Program-made: the position numbers and the translations under genes
From: Streptomyces coacervatus
GTDB taxonomy: Bacteria > Actinomycetota > Actinomycetes > Streptomycetales > Streptomycetaceae
Assembly: GCF_029223485.1 (NCBI RefSeq)
Contig: NZ_JARHTP010000001.1
Location: 744,001-808,000, forward strand
Reading direction: 5' to 3'
Length of the DNA stretch: 64,000 nucleotides
Notes under the pieces: model-generated
The model's database searches: none
Seen by the model: the letters and a program-made list of their open reading frames with translations, nothing else
What the model was told of the DNA's origin: nothing
Shown here: positions 8,244-16,891 of the stretch, piece after piece
Position numbering within the stretch: the stretch's first letter is position 1
Layout: every line of letters begins with the position of its first letter

Positions 8244-10193
8244 GTGACCATTCTGGAGAACATCCGGGGACCACGCGACCTGAAGGCGCTGTCCGAAGCG
8301 GAGCTCGGTCAACTGGCCGAAGAGATCAGGGAGTTCCTGGTGCACGCGGTGGCCAGGACCGGCGGACACCTCGGGCCCAACCTGGGGGTGGTGGAACTCT
8401 CCATCGCACTCCACCGGGTCTTCGAGTCACCCGTCGACCGCATCGTCTGGGACACCGGCCATCAGAGCTATGTACACAAGTTGCTGACGGGTCGTCAGGA
8501 CTTCTCCAAGTTGCGCGGCAAGGGCGGCCTGTCCGGCTACCCCTCGCGGGAGGAGTCCGAGCACGACATCGTCGAGAACAGCCACGCCTCCACCGCGCTC
8601 GGCTGGGCCGACGGCCTCGCCAAGGCCCGCCAGGTGCAGGGCGAGAAGGGCCATGTGGTCGCGGTGATCGGCGACGGCGCGCTCACCGGCGGCATGGCCT
8701 GGGAGGCGCTGAACAACATCGCGGCCGCCAAGGACCGGCCGCTGATCATCGTCGTCAACGACAACGAGCGCTCGTACGCGCCGACCATCGGCGGCCTCGC
8801 CAACCACCTGGCCACCCTGCGCACCACGGACTCGTACGAGAAGGTGCTCGCCTGGGGCAAGGACGTGCTGCTGCGCACGCCCGTCGTCGGCAACACCATC
8901 TACGAGTCGCTGCACGGCGCGAAGAAGGGCTTCAAGGACGCGTTCGCCCCGCAGGGCATGTTCGAGGACCTGGGCCTGAAGTACGTCGGCCCGATCGACG
9001 GACATGACATCGGGGCCGTCGAGTCCGCGCTCAGACGCGCGAAACGCTTCCACGGGCCGGTGCTCATCCACTGCCTGACCGAGAAGGGCCGCGGCTACGA
9101 GCCCGCGATCGCCCACGAGGAGGACCACTTCCACACCGTCGGCGTGATGGACCCGCTCACCTGCGAACCCCTCGCGCCCTCCAACGGGCCCTCCTGGACC
9201 TCGGTGTTCGGCGACGAGATCGTCGCGATCGGCGAGGAACGTGAGGATGTCGTGGCGATCACGGCGGCCATGCTGCACCCGGTGGGGCTCGGCAAGTTCG
9301 CCGCCCGCTTCCCGGACCGCGTGTGGGACGTCGGGATCGCCGAGCAGCACGCCGCCGTCTCCGCGGCCGGTCTCGCGACCGGCGGCCTGCACCCGGTCGT
9401 CGCCGTCTACGCCACCTTCCTCAACCGTGCCTTCGACCAGCTCCTGATGGATGTGGCGCTGCACCGCTGCGGGGTGACGTTCGTGCTGGACCGGGCCGGC
9501 GTCACCGGCGTCGACGGGCCCTCCCACAACGGCATGTGGGACATGTCGATCCTGCAGGTCGTGCCGGGGCTCAGAATCGCCGCGCCACGCGACGCCGACC
9601 AGCTGCGGGCGCAGCTGCGCGAGGCCGTCGCCGTCGACGACGCGCCGACCCTGGTCCGCTTCCCGAAGGAGTCGGTGGGGCCGGAGATCCCGGCGATCGA
9701 CCGGCTGGGCGGCCTCGACGTCCTGCACCGCGGCCCGGACGTCCCCGAGGTGCTGCTGGTCGCCGTCGGCGTGATGGCGCCCGTCTGCCTGCAGGCCGCC
9801 GAGCTGCTGGAGGCGCGCGGGATCTCCTGCACCGTCGTCGACCCCCGCTGGGTCAAGCCCGTCGACCCGGCGCTCCCGGGCCTCGCCGCCGAACACCGGC
9901 TGGTGGCCGTCGTCGAGGACAACAGCCGCGCCTCCGGGGTCGGCGCCGCGGTCGCGCTGGCGCTGGGCGATGCCGAAGTCGACGTCCCCGTACGGCGGTT
10001 CGGCATCCCGGAGCAGTTCCTCGCGCACGCCAAGCGCGGCGAGGTGCTCGCCGACATCGGGCTCACGCCGGTGGAGGTCGCCGGACGGATCAGCGCGAGT
10101 CTGGCCGTCAAGGAGGCCGAGGACACCCTGGCCGTCAAGGAGGCGGCCGACAGCGGCGAGGCGGCCGTTCAAGTCAAGGAGAAGGCTGAATGA
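8244..10193 (+). CDS. dxs: 1-deoxy-D-xylulose-5-phosphate synthase
   Basis: Dxs is the thiamine-diphosphate enzyme that starts the MEP pathway by condensing pyruvate and glyceraldehyde 3-phosphate. Family motifs are present: [25 protein letters not shown], the TPP motif [16 protein letters not shown] and the catalytic-Glu region [17 protein letters not shown]. It starts with GTG at 8244 after an AAGGGGG site and has 649 residues. The last 30 residues are a low-complexity Ala/Glu/Lys tail containing two copies of [12 protein letters not shown] sequence, absent from the catalytic core. The stop overlaps the next ATG by four bases (ATGA at 10190). Confidence 0.96.
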   Translation: MTILENIRGPRDLKALSEAELGQLAEEIREFLVHAVARTGGHLGPNLGVVELSIALHRVFESPVDRIVWDTGHQSYVHKLLTGRQDFSKLRGKGGLSGYPSREESEHDIVENSHASTALGWADGLAKARQVQGEKGHVVAVIGDGALTGGMAWEALNNIAAAKDRPLIIVVNDNERSYAPTIGGLANHLATLRTTDSYEKVLAWGKDVLLRTPVVGNTIYESLHGAKKGFKDAFAPQGMFEDLGLKYVGPIDGHDIGAVESALRRAKRFHGPVLIHCLTEKGRGYEPAIAHEEDHFHTVGVMDPLTCEPLAPSNGPSWTSVFGDEIVAIGEEREDVVAITAAMLHPVGLGKFAARFPDRVWDVGIAEQHAAVSAAGLATGGLHPVVAVYATFLNRAFDQLLMDVALHRCGVTFVLDRAGVTGVDGPSHNGMWDMSILQVVPGLRIAAPRDADQLRAQLREAVAVDDAPTLVRFPKESVGPEIPAIDRLGGLDVLHRGPDVPEVLLVAVGVMAPVCLQAAELLEARGISCTVVDPRWVKPVDPALPGLAAEHRLVAVVEDNSRASGVGAAVALALGDAEVDVPVRRFGIPEQFLAHAKRGEVLADIGLTPVEVAGRISASLAVKEAEDTLAVKEAADSGEAAVQVKEKAE

Positions 10194-11575
10194 CCAAGGA
10201 GTTCGACCTCGGCGCACTCTTGGCCGAACGCGGAGCCGAGCGCTACGAGCTGCACAGCAAGTACCTGAACCACCAGCTCCCGCGCATGCTGCACACCATC
10301 GGCTTCGACAAGGTCTACGAGCGCGCCGAGGGCGCCCACTTCTGGGACGCGGACGGCAACGACCACCTGGACATGCTCGCCGGGTTCGGGGTGATGGGCC
10401 TGGGGCGCCACCACCCCGTCGTCCGCAAGGCACTGCACGACGTCCTCGACGCCTCTCTCGCCGACCTCACCCGCTTCGACTGCCAGCCGCTGCCCGGACT
10501 GCTGGCCGAGAAGCTGCTGACGTACAGCCCGCACCTGGACCGCGTGTTCTTCGGCAACAGCGGTACGGAGGCGGTGGAGACCGCGCTGAAGTTCGCCCGC
10601 TACGTCACCGGGAAGCCGCGGATCCTGTACTGCGATCACGCCTTCCACGGCCTGACCACCGGGTCCCTGTCGGTCAACGGCGAGGACGGCTTCCGCGACG
10701 GCTTCGCCCCGCTGCTGCCCGACACGGCCGTGCCGCTCGGCGATCTCGACGCCCTGGCAAGGGAGTTGAAGAAGGGCGACGTCGCCGCCCTGATCGTCGA
10801 GCCGATCCAGGGCAAGGGCGTGCACGAGGCCCCGCCCAGCTATCTCCGCGCCGCCCAGCAGCTGCTGCACAAGCACAAAGCGCTGCTCATCGCCGACGAG
10901 GTGCAGACGGGGCTGGGCAGGACCGGCGACTTCTACGCCTACCAGCACGAGGAAGGTGTGGAGCCCGACCTGGTGTGTGTGGCCAAGGCGCTGTCCGGCG
11001 GCTACGTTCCCGTCGGCGCCACCCTCGGCAAGGACTGGATCTTCAAGAAGGTCTACTCGTCGATGGACCGGGTGCTGGTCCACTCGGCGAGCTTCGGCTC
11101 CAACGCCCAGGCCATGACGGCGGGGTTGGCCGTGCTGTCGGTCATGGAGAACGAGCAGATCGTTGCCAACGCCCGTGCGACGGGTGAGCAGTTGAAGTCG
11201 CGGCTCGCTGCGCTGATCGACAAGTACGAGCTGCTCGCCGACGTGCGCGGCCGGGGCCTGATGATCGGCATCGAGTTCGGCAGGCCCAAGTCGCTGAAGC
11301 TGCGCAGCCGTTGGACGATGCTGCAGGCCGCGCGGAAGGGCCTGTTCGCGCAGATGGTCGTCGTACCGCTGCTGCAGCGGCACCGGATCCTCACCCAGGT
11401 CTCCGGCGACCACCTGGAGGTGATCAAGCTGATCCCGCCGCTGATCATCGGTGAGCAGGACGTGGACCGGTTCGTCGACGCCTTCACGGCCGTCATGGAC
11501 GACGCGCACAGCGGCGGCGGCCTCATGTGGGACTTCAGCAAGACGCTGGTCAAGCAGGCGGTCGCCAACCGGTAG
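10190..11575 (+). CDS. Class III aminotransferase, HpnO-like
   Basis: This is a PLP-dependent aminotransferase of the ornithine/acetylornithine type, 461 residues. Motifs include [16 protein letters not shown] (phosphate binding), [15 protein letters not shown] (Asp for the pyridine nitrogen) and the Schiff-base lysine Lys266 in VAKALSGGY. As the last gene of the hopanoid operon it probably converts the ribosyl-hopane aldehyde to aminobacteriohopanetriol, the role of HpnO. That role is inferred from context; sequence alone gives only an omega-type aminotransferase. A strong hairpin follows 13 bases after the stop. Confidence 0.88.
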   Translation: MTKEFDLGALLAERGAERYELHSKYLNHQLPRMLHTIGFDKVYERAEGAHFWDADGNDHLDMLAGFGVMGLGRHHPVVRKALHDVLDASLADLTRFDCQPLPGLLAEKLLTYSPHLDRVFFGNSGTEAVETALKFARYVTGKPRILYCDHAFHGLTTGSLSVNGEDGFRDGFAPLLPDTAVPLGDLDALARELKKGDVAALIVEPIQGKGVHEAPPSYLRAAQQLLHKHKALLIADEVQTGLGRTGDFYAYQHEEGVEPDLVCVAKALSGGYVPVGATLGKDWIFKKVYSSMDRVLVHSASFGSNAQAMTAGLAVLSVMENEQIVANARATGEQLKSRLAALIDKYELLADVRGRGLMIGIEFGRPKSLKLRSRWTMLQAARKGLFAQMVVVPLLQRHRILTQVSGDHLEVIKLIPPLIIGEQDVDRFVDAFTAVMDDAHSGGGLMWDFSKTLVKQAVANR

Positions 11576-11587
11576 GCCGCCCTGCAG

Positions 11588-11611
11588 GCCGGGGCTCTGC
11601 CGGGCCCCGGC
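11588..11611 (+). terminator. Terminator hairpin ending the hopanoid operon
   Basis: GCCGGGGC (11588-11595) and GCCCCGGC (11604-11611) form a perfect 8-bp stem with an 8-base loop. There is no clear T-run, as is common in Streptomyces. Confidence 0.65.
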
Positions 11612-11673
11612 GCTGAGCCTCTGCACGTAATAAATCGATCGCCTGAACGATCACCTTCGGGCACAATCGCCGG

Positions 11674-14600
11674 ATGCCGACCACCGCGGAGCAACTGCTC
11701 TCCGCACTTGAACAACTTCCGTTCCCGGCCCGCCTCGCGCTCACCGCCACGACCGCACGCCGGCTCACGGAGGAAGGACGACTCGCCCCGCTCCTCACCG
11801 AACTCGACGCGCGCGGCCCCTATGAGCGGCGACTCGCGGCGCTGGCCGCCCTCGTCGGCCGGGACGCCGGCTTCCTCGCCGAGCGGCTGGCCGACCCCGA
11901 CGCGGTCGTCTCCGCATATGCCCTGCGGGCCGCTCGCATCCTGCCCGTGCCGGACGAGGCGGTGGAGGCGGCGTACGACAACGCACCCGCCGTGCTGCGG
12001 CACCGGCTGGCCGGCGTGTTCGTTGCCGGGGGCCGCACCGCGCTCGCCGAGCGGCTGGTGGCCCGGCTCGGCGCGGCATGGGGTGACGTCGAAGCCGCCC
12101 GGTTGCTGCCCGCCTGCTCCACACCCTTCGTCGCACGGGAACTGCCCCGGCTCGGGCACGCCGTCGACGGCTGGACACGGCTCGCCCGGCGCCACCCCGG
12201 CCCGGTGCTGGACCACGCCGAACGCGCTCTGGCCGACCGGACCGACGGACGGGAGCGGGAGGAGTGGTGGCGTCTGAACGCCACGACGGTCGCCGCGCTC
12301 GCGCCTCGCCGCCCCGAAGGCGTCCTGGGCCTGCTGGAACGGTACGGTCCGCCCAGTCTGCCGCCCGGGCTCCACGGCGGGCTCGGCGCACTGGCCGACG
12401 CCGACGCCGAGCGTCTCGTCCGCTGGATCGTCTCCCTCGACCGCCACACACCGCGTTACGAGCCCACGCCGTCGCCCGGCGTGCTGCGCAGGCTGGTGCG
12501 GGCCGAGCCGGAGTCGCTGCCGCTGCTGGGCCGCCACTGGTTGCACCGAGGCGGCCACTTCGCCGCGCTGCTGAAGGCCATGGCTCCCGGGCGGCGGGCG
12601 GCCTTCCTCGACGCCGTCGTTGCGGACGGGACGAGCTGGGACCCGGCGCTCGGCGTTCTCGACCTGCTCCCGCGCGAACGCCGCTGGGCCGAAGTGCGGC
12701 GGGCGGCGGCCGACTTCGACGGCCGGACAGACTTCTGGGACGACCTCGACACACTCGCGCACGGCCCGTACGACGAGGCGCGGTCCGCCCTGCTCGCCGC
12801 CGCCCGGCGGTCCGACCCCGGCGACCGTGCGGCAGCATGGCCGCTGGTGGTGGCGTGTGCCGCCCGGGACGGCGGCCGGGAGGCCGTGGCCGAGGTGCTG
12901 AGTGCAGCGGGCCGTCTGCGCAACGATCAGGATCCCGTGCGTGCCGCCGCGCTGGAGGCGCTCGCCGCGGTGCATCCGCGCCTGTTCGCTTCCGACGACG
13001 CCACGCAGCTCGACCGGATCGCCGTCGGCGCCCTTGAGGCCCGGGACTGTTCGGCCGACAGCCTCGCCGCCCTGCGGAACCTTGCCGAGCGTGTGTTGGT
13101 CGAGCACGCCCGGGACAGCGATGCGGCCCTGCGGACCTGGGCGTTGGGCGTCCTGGAGCGGATGGCGGGCCGGGTCGGCGTACCGGACTTCGGTCCGCTG
13201 CACCGGGTCCTGCGGCGCGGCCAGGAGCACGAGGTGGTCGAGGCGCTGCGCCCCTGGCTGGAGGCCGCCGCACAGAGATCTGACTTCCGGCTGCTGCTCG
13301 GCCTTGCCACCGCTCTGGGACCGCGCGCCCGGCGGATGCCCGAGGTGCAGGACATGCTGGCCACGGCCCTGGAGCGCGGCGACGACATGACGTTCGAGGC
13401 GGCCGCGAAGCTGTGGCTGGCCGCGCCGGCCACCCGTGGGGAACGGGTGGCCCGGATCGTCGGGCAGGAGCCGTCGGCAGTCGTCCTCTCGCCCGTACGG
13501 CGCGTGCTGGCCCGCGAGCGTACGGATCTGCTGGACGCGCTGCTCGCCGACACACCGCCGCACGGGCGCTTCCTGGTCCCCGGTGCCGCCCGCCCGCTGC
13601 CGGACTTCGGCGCCGCCGACCGCTGGCTGCCCCGCCAGCAGCGGGCCGCGGCACGGCTCGCCGAACGAACAGCGGCGGACTGCTCCCTGCCGCTGGACGA
13701 CCGAGCCGCCGTGATCCGGACCGCCGCACACCTCCCGGAGCTGGGCCGCGCCCTGGCGCTGCGGCACAAGGACGACGAGGAGGTGGTCGTCGCCGAGGCG
13801 GCGCTCTCCGCGCTGGCCTGGACCGACCGCCCCCAGGACGTCCTGCCCGTGCTCCTGGAGCAGGCCGGCGGCGACCGGGCCCGGGTCGCCGTATACGCGG
13901 CGAGCCGCGCCGCCCGCTTCACCGCTCCCGCCGAACTCGCCTCGGCGCTGGGGGAGTTGCTGACGGGCAAGCGGCCCGCGAAGGTGACCTCCCGCAAGGA
14001 GGCCGTACGCCTCGCGGCCCGCTTCCTGCCGCCGCAACAGGCCGTGGCGCTGCTGACGCACGGCTTCTGTTCCCCCGACGCACACCCCGATGTGCGGTCC
14101 GCCGTCATCCGTGCCCTGCCGCCGCTGCTGGGCGCGCCGGAGGCATGGCGCCTCCTGGAAGAGGCCGCACAGGACGACACCCCGGCCGTGCTCCAGGCGG
14201 TCGTGGAAGTCGGCCCCTGGGAACTGGCCGAGGCGCACCGCGGAGGGTACGCGGCTGTGGTCGACACGGTCTACGACGCCGGCCTGGCGTCGTACGAGGG
14301 CTACATGGGCTACGGCTTCCTGCGGGGGCTGGCCCCCTGGACCCGGTATGCGCCCGGGCTGGGCGCCCGGATCGCCGGCACGGTGTGCGACCTCGGCAGC
14401 CGCGTGCACTGGCAGCACGCGGCCTGGGTACTGCGTGACCTGGCGCTCTCCGACCTGCCGCATCCGGTGGGCGGCGCGGCTGACGGCAGCGCCTTCCACG
14501 GTGCCGTGACCGACCTGCTGACCGCGATGCACACGCCCCGGGGCGGTTGCGAGGCGCTGGAGGACCGGGATCTGCCGGCGCTGCAGCGGTTGCGGACTCT

Positions 14601-15063
14601 GGTGTCGGCGTCCTTCAACGGGGCCGAGCAGCCCGAGGTGCTGGAGGCGATCGGTGCCCTGCTGGCGGCGGAGCCGCTCTTGGCGGCCGAACGTGCGGAC
14701 GTGCTGCGCCGGTTGGTCGAGCGGACCGAGGAGCCCGCCGACCTGCTCGGCCGGCTGCGCGACCTGGCGGATGCGCTGGAGGGCGCGGGGACGGCAGTCG
14801 CCCTTCATGTCACGGGCCGACTGGGGGGCGGCTGGGGGCATGCGGCCCGGCCCGCGCGCAGTGCAGCGCTGCTGGAGGCGGCCGACCGGCTGGCCCGGGA
14901 CGGCGGCACCGTCACCGGGCTGCTCGCGGTCCGACTGGTGACCGGAACGGCCGGTACCCTCGGCTGGCCGGACGAATGGCGGTCACTGCTGAGGACGCTG
15001 CGCAGGCATCCGGACCCTGACGTACGGCACCAGGCACACCAGACGATGACGGAGAGCGAGTGA
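11674..15063 (+). CDS. 1129-aa HEAT-repeat-like protein of unknown function
   Basis: A large soluble-looking protein made almost wholly of Ala/Leu/Arg-rich amphipathic helices in pairs, e.g. ERRLAALAALVGRDAGFLAERL, then DAVVSAYALRAARILPVPDE. This pattern resembles HEAT or ARM scaffolds. No signal peptide, transmembrane segment, Walker motif or catalytic motif is seen. The ATG at 11674 follows a CACAAT -10-like hexamer (11662-11667) by six bases, so the mRNA may be leaderless. No co-directional partner lies close by. HEAT proteins usually bind other proteins, or nucleic acid in the AlkD-like group. The function cannot be assigned, but similar large proteins appear conserved in Streptomyces. 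Confidence 0.8.
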   Translation: MPTTAEQLLSALEQLPFPARLALTATTARRLTEEGRLAPLLTELDARGPYERRLAALAALVGRDAGFLAERLADPDAVVSAYALRAARILPVPDEAVEAAYDNAPAVLRHRLAGVFVAGGRTALAERLVARLGAAWGDVEAARLLPACSTPFVARELPRLGHAVDGWTRLARRHPGPVLDHAERALADRTDGREREEWWRLNATTVAALAPRRPEGVLGLLERYGPPSLPPGLHGGLGALADADAERLVRWIVSLDRHTPRYEPTPSPGVLRRLVRAEPESLPLLGRHWLHRGGHFAALLKAMAPGRRAAFLDAVVADGTSWDPALGVLDLLPRERRWAEVRRAAADFDGRTDFWDDLDTLAHGPYDEARSALLAAARRSDPGDRAAAWPLVVACAARDGGREAVAEVLSAAGRLRNDQDPVRAAALEALAAVHPRLFASDDATQLDRIAVGALEARDCSADSLAALRNLAERVLVEHARDSDAALRTWALGVLERMAGRVGVPDFGPLHRVLRRGQEHEVVEALRPWLEAAAQRSDFRLLLGLATALGPRARRMPEVQDMLATALERGDDMTFEAAAKLWLAAPATRGERVARIVGQEPSAVVLSPVRRVLARERTDLLDALLADTPPHGRFLVPGAARPLPDFGAADRWLPRQQRAAARLAERTAADCSLPLDDRAAVIRTAAHLPELGRALALRHKDDEEVVVAEAALSALAWTDRPQDVLPVLLEQAGGDRARVAVYAASRAARFTAPAELASALGELLTGKRPAKVTSRKEAVRLAARFLPPQQAVALLTHGFCSPDAHPDVRSAVIRALPPLLGAPEAWRLLEEAAQDDTPAVLQAVVEVGPWELAEAHRGGYAAVVDTVYDAGLASYEGYMGYGFLRGLAPWTRYAPGLGARIAGTVCDLGSRVHWQHAAWVLRDLALSDLPHPVGGAADGSAFHGAVTDLLTAMHTPRGGCEALEDRDLPALQRLRTLVSASFNGAEQPEVLEAIGALLAAEPLLAAERADVLRRLVERTEEPADLLGRLRDLADALEGAGTAVALHVTGRLGGGWGHAARPARSAALLEAADRLARDGGTVTGLLAVRLVTGTAGTLGWPDEWRSLLRTLRRHPDPDVRHQAHQTMTESE

Positions 15064-15100
15064 CGTCCCGAGACCACAGGTCGCGGCGACCATCCAAGGT

Positions 15101-15138
15101 TTCTTGCCTCTGAGGCAAGAAATTTGCCGCACAGGCAA
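15101..15138 (+). promoter_or_regulatory. Operator palindromes upstream of the XRE-cupin gene
   Basis: TTCTTGCCTC (15101-15110) and GAGGCAAGAA (15112-15121) are perfect 10-base arms around one T. A second pair of the core, TTGCC (15124-15128) and GGCAA (15134-15138), follows directly. Two TTGCC/GGCAA sites 12 bases ahead of the regulator ATG suggest autoregulation by the HTH protein. Confidence 0.7.
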
Positions 15139-15150
15139 GGCTCCGGCTGA

Positions 15151-15798
15151 ATGGAGGGCATGAGCTCTCCCGAGACCGAGCCCGCGTCGGCGGGTTCGTC
15201 GGCCGGGCCGGACGAGGTCCTGCCCGCCGTCGCACCCCAGCTCCGTGCGCTGCGCCGCCGTGCCTCCCTGACCCTGGAGGCCGCGGCGAGCACTGCCGGG
15301 CTGTCGCCGGCACACCTCTCCCGGCTGGAGACCGGGCAGCGTCAGCCGTCGCTGCCGATGCTGCTCGCGCTCGCCCGTATCTACGGTACGACGGTGTCGG
15401 AGCTGCTCGGCGAGACGGTCGCCGACCGGGACGCCGTCGTGCGCGCCGCCGACATGGAACCGACCGCGGCCGGCGGCTGGACGTACTTCCAGGCCGGCGC
15501 GCCGGGCCGCGGCATGCAGGCCCTGCGCGTGCACGTACCGCACGGCTCCCAGGGCGACATCGTGCGGGTGCACCCCGGCGAGGAGTGGCTGTATGTCCTC
15601 AAGGGACGGCTGCGGCTGCGCCTCGGCGACACCACGCACCGGCTCGCCCCCGGCGACAGCGCCCACTTCGACTCGCTGACCCCGCACCGGATCGCCGCCC
15701 AGGATCCCGACGGCGTGGAGCTCCTGTTCGTCCACACCCTTCTGCAGAGCCCCACGGCCACGCTGTGCCTGGGCCCGATCACCGGAGACATGCCATGA
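15151..15798 (+). CDS. XRE-family regulator with C-terminal cupin domain
   Basis: Residues about 25-85 form an XRE helix-turn-helix (LRALRRRASLTLEAAASTAGLSPAHLSRLETGQRQPS). Residues about 130-200 form a cupin barrel (VHPGEEWLYVLKGRLRLRLGD, LAPGDSAHFDSLTPHRI) that probably senses a small ligand or metal. Such proteins often control amine, amino-acid or stress genes. The start is ATG 15151; an alternative ATG lies at 15160. Perfect inverted repeats sit just upstream. The stop overlaps the ATG of the DUF6126 gene (ATGA at 15795), so the two are co-translated. The ligand is unknown. Confidence 0.9.
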   Translation: MEGMSSPETEPASAGSSAGPDEVLPAVAPQLRALRRRASLTLEAAASTAGLSPAHLSRLETGQRQPSLPMLLALARIYGTTVSELLGETVADRDAVVRAADMEPTAAGGWTYFQAGAPGRGMQALRVHVPHGSQGDIVRVHPGEEWLYVLKGRLRLRLGDTTHRLAPGDSAHFDSLTPHRIAAQDPDGVELLFVHTLLQSPTATLCLGPITGDMP

Positions 15799-15914
15799 GC
15801 GACATGGAGGAGAAGTTCCCGCGCGCCCTGTGGGTGCGCCTGATCATCTACATCGCGGTGGGGCACCTCTTCGCGGCCTTCATCTACCTGCTGTTCGCGG
15901 TGGGTGCGAAGTAG
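15795..15914 (+). CDS. DUF6126-like 39-aa membrane protein
   Basis: The protein has a charged N-terminus (MSDMEEKFPRALWVR) and one long hydrophobic helix (LIIYIAVGHLFAAFIYLLFAV), predicting a single-pass membrane peptide. It overlaps the XRE-cupin stop by four bases. I recognise this as the small DUF6126 family that accompanies XRE-cupin regulators in Streptomyces. Function is unknown; it could tether or modulate the regulator, or be its output (inference). Confidence 0.82.
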   Translation: MSDMEEKFPRALWVRLIIYIAVGHLFAAFIYLLFAVGAK

Positions 15915-15923
15915 AGCGCGCGG

Positions 15924-16721
15924 TCAGTCGAGCAGTCGCTCGCGCAGCACCTCGCGGAGTTCCGGGGTGAGCCCCAGACCCTGCTCAAGGTAGGTGTCGA
16001 CATCGCCCCACGTCTCCTCGATCGTGTCGAAGGCGGCCATCAGATACTCGGCGCGCGCCTCGAACAGGGGGCCGAGCAGCTCCATCACCTCGGGGGAGTA
16101 GGCCGCGGCGGAGCTGCTGCTGCGGTGCACCTTGTAGCGGCGGTGCTTGGCGTTCGACTCCAGGTAGTCCGCGACGATCGCCTCGCGCTCGACGCCCAGG
16201 GCGAGCAGCGTCACGGCTATGGACAGGCCCGCGCGGTCCTTGCCCGCCGCGCAGTGCATCAGGGCGGGCACGCTGTCGTCGGCGAGCGAGGCCAGCACGC
16301 GCGCGTGCTCGGCGGTGCGCTCCTTGATGATCGTGCGGTAGGAGACGATCATGCGGTTCGCCGCCTTGCCGTCGCCGAGGAGCTCGCGCAGCTGGTCGAT
16401 CTCGCCGTCCCGGACCATCTTCCAGAACCCGGAGCCGTCCGCCGGGTCCGAAAGCGGCAGGTTCACATTGCGCACGCCCGGCAGCTCCACGTCCGGACCC
16501 TCCAGCTTCTGGTCCGCCGCGTTGCGGAAGTCGAAGATCGTGTGCAGCCCCAGGGAGGACAGGAACTCGGCGTCCTCCTCGGTCGCGTGCGCGAGGTGGC
16601 CGCTGCGGAACAGCACCCCGAACCGCACCCGCCGTCCGTCCACGGTCAAAAGCCCACCCACGTCACGGAAGTTGCGGACTCCGGCCAGCTCGGGCTCGGT
16701 CGACGGGATCTGCTGCGTCAC
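15924..16721 (-). CDS. Tyrosine-protein phosphatase (PTPLA/lipid-phosphatase type)
   Basis: The catalytic P-loop HCAAGKDRAG matches the HCxxGxxR motif of bacterial dual tyrosine/phosphoinositide phosphatases, and the upstream NFRDVGG and RSGHLAHA segments are typical of the Y_phosphatase3 family. The protein has 265 residues and no signal peptide, so it should be cytoplasmic. The start is GTG with a GAGGAG site. It faces the GH36 gene across a 170-base divergent region and ends nine bases from the DUF6126 gene, tail to tail. The physiological substrate is unknown. Confidence 0.9.
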   Translation of the reverse strand: MTQQIPSTEPELAGVRNFRDVGGLLTVDGRRVRFGVLFRSGHLAHATEEDAEFLSSLGLHTIFDFRNAADQKLEGPDVELPGVRNVNLPLSDPADGSGFWKMVRDGEIDQLRELLGDGKAANRMIVSYRTIIKERTAEHARVLASLADDSVPALMHCAAGKDRAGLSIAVTLLALGVEREAIVADYLESNAKHRRYKVHRSSSSAAAYSPEVMELLGPLFEARAEYLMAAFDTIEETWGDVDTYLEQGLGLTPELREVLRERLLD

Positions 16722-16891
16722 GGGGGCTCCTCACGGTCCGCCCGGCCGGCGCGGCTCGTCGACGGGCACTCTCCCGACGATACGACATGGATTCCTTGGG
16801 CAATGAGTTGTCCACAGGCGTTGCGACCAGGCCTCTCGTCCCTTGATGATGTTGGCGATTGGTCGCACCTGTTCGAATGTGTGAGGGCTCG

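Noticed and set aside
11053..14841. 1262-codon minus-strand ORF opposite the HEAT-like gene
   Set aside because: Composition is Gly/Arg/Gln-rich without domain signatures; it is an antisense shadow of the + strand genes.
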